Of a stretch of DNA of 64,000 nucleotides, positions 61,907-64,000 are shown one piece after another. Positions within the stretch are counted from its first letter, which is position 1. Each line of letters begins with the position of its first letter. The position numbers and the translations under genes are program-made. The stretch covers positions 17,056,148 to 17,120,147 of the forward strand of contig NC_092197.1 in the NCBI RefSeq assembly GCF_043641665.1, in the 5' to 3' direction. The stretch comes from Enoplosus armatus. Lineage: Eukaryota > Chordata > Actinopteri > Centrarchiformes > Enoplosidae. Below the pieces are notes generated by a model. That model did no database searches and was not told where the DNA came from. It saw only the letters and a list, made by a program, of their open reading frames with translations.

Positions 61907-64000
61907 CTCACTGAGCTGGAGAATCTTTATGGGACTCTTGTGTTGCTTCAGCAGCAAACAAGCAAACGCATTATATAATGGCTGCAGAGCAGATTGGTCC
62001 GGCGCTGTTGTTGATGTGTGAGTGGTGGATGAGAGTGGGCTGGAAGAGAGGCAGAGGAGGGCTTCGTAACCTCATTTAATAAGAGGCCAACACGCCGTCA
62101 GGGCCGTCCAATAAGTGGTGAGTTTACAAACTGACTGTGGCAGTCACGCCAAGGCTGGGAGGTAAATCATTAGGTGCTCTGTTCAACATTATTATTTTTT
62201 CAGTTATTTTCAGTGAGTTTTGTGTGGCACTGTGAACCAACCAGCCGCCTTTTTCTCCGAAGTGTATTCGTATTTTCTGTTCTAGACACGTTGCTTGAGT
62301 ACTGTTATGTAATAGATACTTAAACATTGGGGGGGGGGGGATTTCCTTTGAAATTATAATATTGTTCTATTGCCTTTATGGCTGTTTTCTTCCTCTGCTT
62401 TCAGTCTTCTTTTTATTTGCTGATTTTGAGAGTTGGTATAGCAATGATGGCAATTTCATGCTACGCTGTCACTGTCCAATAAAAACCATGGACTTCCATA
62501 TTTGATGAAATACTCTTTTGTGGTTTGAGAAAGTTTTCCTTCATCTTTGGCTGAAAACTCCTCTAAAAAATATTACTGTTATCTAAATAAAATTATCTAA
62601 AGAAAATGATGATTATAAACATCTATGATGAGCCAATGTCATCCGCTCATGAAGACTGTGAGATGGGGTTGTAGGCTGTGGAAACAAAAGTGGACCTTTT
62701 TCGGGGTCAAACTACTATTTCTAAGTTCTAATGTTGACATGAGTTCACAGGGCTGCTTTGTGTGGCCAATAATGTAGAAATATAAGCACAGAGCCCTGCT
62801 GTGTCCCCTGCACTTCCTTGTTTTTACTGGTGTCAGTTCTTTTAAAATCCCCAGGTTTTCTGTCACACACACAGCTCAGTGTGAAGTGGTTTTCTAAGTA
62901 AGGTGAGGAATTATTTTGCCAGCTATACCCTGAAACGTATTTAGCATCCAGTGCACATAGATTACATTTTCACTGTCTAAACGTATGAAAAGAAAAAAAA
63001 CAACAGCTTCATATTTGAGACAAGCTCATTTCGGAAGCACACAGCCAGCAGCTGATGAATGTTGATTTCCTCAGCCTTGTGATTAATTTATTAGCTCACT
63101 ACAGCACAGAGAGACACCAGTGTTGTGTGATTTATAATTCAGAGCACTGTTGGGTGATTTTATACTGGCCTCATTTCCAAAACACCTTTTTCAATCGCTG
63201 CAATCCTTGATATGAATACTCGGAATAAACACACAACACAGATCCCCTTGGGGGCAAAATATTTTAAATATTTGACTATTAATAATTGAAATGAGTTTAT
63301 AAACGGCTGTTTGACTAGTCTGACACACTGTGAGTCTCTCTGACTAGATGGCTTTTTATCTTTTCACTTTTGTCTTCATGTCCGTTTTGTTGGCGTGATT
63401 TATTTCGACGCGTCCTGCTGTGATGAATAAACTCACTGTTGGCTTGCCAGAGAATATTGCCTCCGTCTAAAGATCCCACTTGTGTGCGCGCCTGTGTGCA
63501 CGTGTGCATGTGTGTGTTGTAAAAAAAATCTTGTTTCCTAGGTAACCAGGAGGTTGATTCTGCTCATGATTTCTAGCTGCAGGGATGCTCCCAACAGTTA
63601 CTTAAACACTCCAAAGCGCGGGGGTCAGAGATTACAAAACATGCACACCGCAGTCTGATTTTACTCCTCATGTAGGCGCGCACACATATGATTAAAGACA
63701 CAAGAGAGGCGGGGTCCGCCAGTGTGGAAGTGTGACGGCTGGAAAGACGGATGGCACCGACGTGCTGCGTGATTAATGAGCTGTCCAAGGAGGTCAGTCG
63801 ACGTTATATGAAGAGAGCTAGTACACGACAAACCAGAAAACAACTCTCATCAAAGCTGGTGTCCATGTCTCAACTCTGACGTGAGACCCACAAGATTGGA
63901 ACTGAACACCCCTCCCTCCTCTCTCCATCTGCTCTTGTGCAATCAGGCTATTTGAGGGGGTGGGGGTGGGGGGGGTGTCACAAACATGTGGTTCTTCTGA

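Larger units (their letters stand above)
58448..63740. other. Right-hand region without a supported gene
   Basis: More than 5 kb of mostly AT-rich DNA. It contains (CA)n at 60537-60577, (TG)n at about 61773-61790 and 61871-61904, a G run near 62329, and an L2-like tail at 61494-61555. The first part may include the 3' UTR of the RING gene, but no signal could be chosen. Open frames here show no family resemblance. Confidence 0.5.

Noticed and set aside
63751..63792. Possible first coding exon MAPTCCVINELSKE followed by GTCAGT donor near the right edge
   Set aside because: Fourteen codons with a fair donor are not enough; no family was recognised and no continuation is in the window. It could be tested by extending the sequence to the right.

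Overview
This is vertebrate genomic DNA, almost certainly from a teleost fish and most likely a percomorph. The genes have many short coding exons, GT..AG introns and AATAAA signals. The spacers hold fish-type retroposon tails, MITEs, hAT-like and Tc1-like fragments and long (CA)n runs. Nothing bacterial or viral-replicon-like is present. All exon boundaries below were read by eye from splice consensus, preserved reading phase and protein similarity.

The gene order tsc1 - gfi1b - gtf3c5 - cel is the order found at human 9q34. From left to right: (1) 356-11400, minus strand: the 5' half of tsc1 (hamartin), with eight coding exons giving the first 346 residues and one non-coding first exon; the rest lies beyond the left edge. 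(2) 14655-18095, plus: gfi1b, a 328-residue SNAG plus six-zinc-finger repressor. (3) 25531-30995, plus: gtf3c5, a TFIIIC subunit of 530 residues in 11 exons. (4) 32685-37250 and 39426-44011, plus: two tandem, intact cel (bile-salt-activated lipase) genes with identical 11-exon structures. (5) 47289-55081, plus: a seven-exon Rieske oxygenase of the Neverland/DAF-36 cholesterol 7-desaturase family. (6) 57674-58447, plus: a single-exon RING-finger protein with a C-terminal membrane anchor. From 58448 to the right edge no gene could be supported.

The genes do not form one pathway. tsc1 controls mTORC1, gfi1b acts in blood development, gtf3c5 is a housekeeping Pol III factor, the cel pair are secreted digestive enzymes, and the Rieske oxygenase is predicted to act on sterols. 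Cel releases sterol from dietary esters and the neighbouring oxygenase is predicted to modify sterol, but a functional link is only a speculation from proximity.

No wholly new system was found. The points most worth a second look are: a 119-nt (TG)n tract immediately upstream of a gtf3c5 splice acceptor; near-identity of exon 5 between the otherwise diverged cel copies; a perfect GGTCAnnnTGACC palindrome just upstream of the second cel TATA box; and a 35-codon upstream ORF whose stop overlaps the oxygenase start codon as TGATG.
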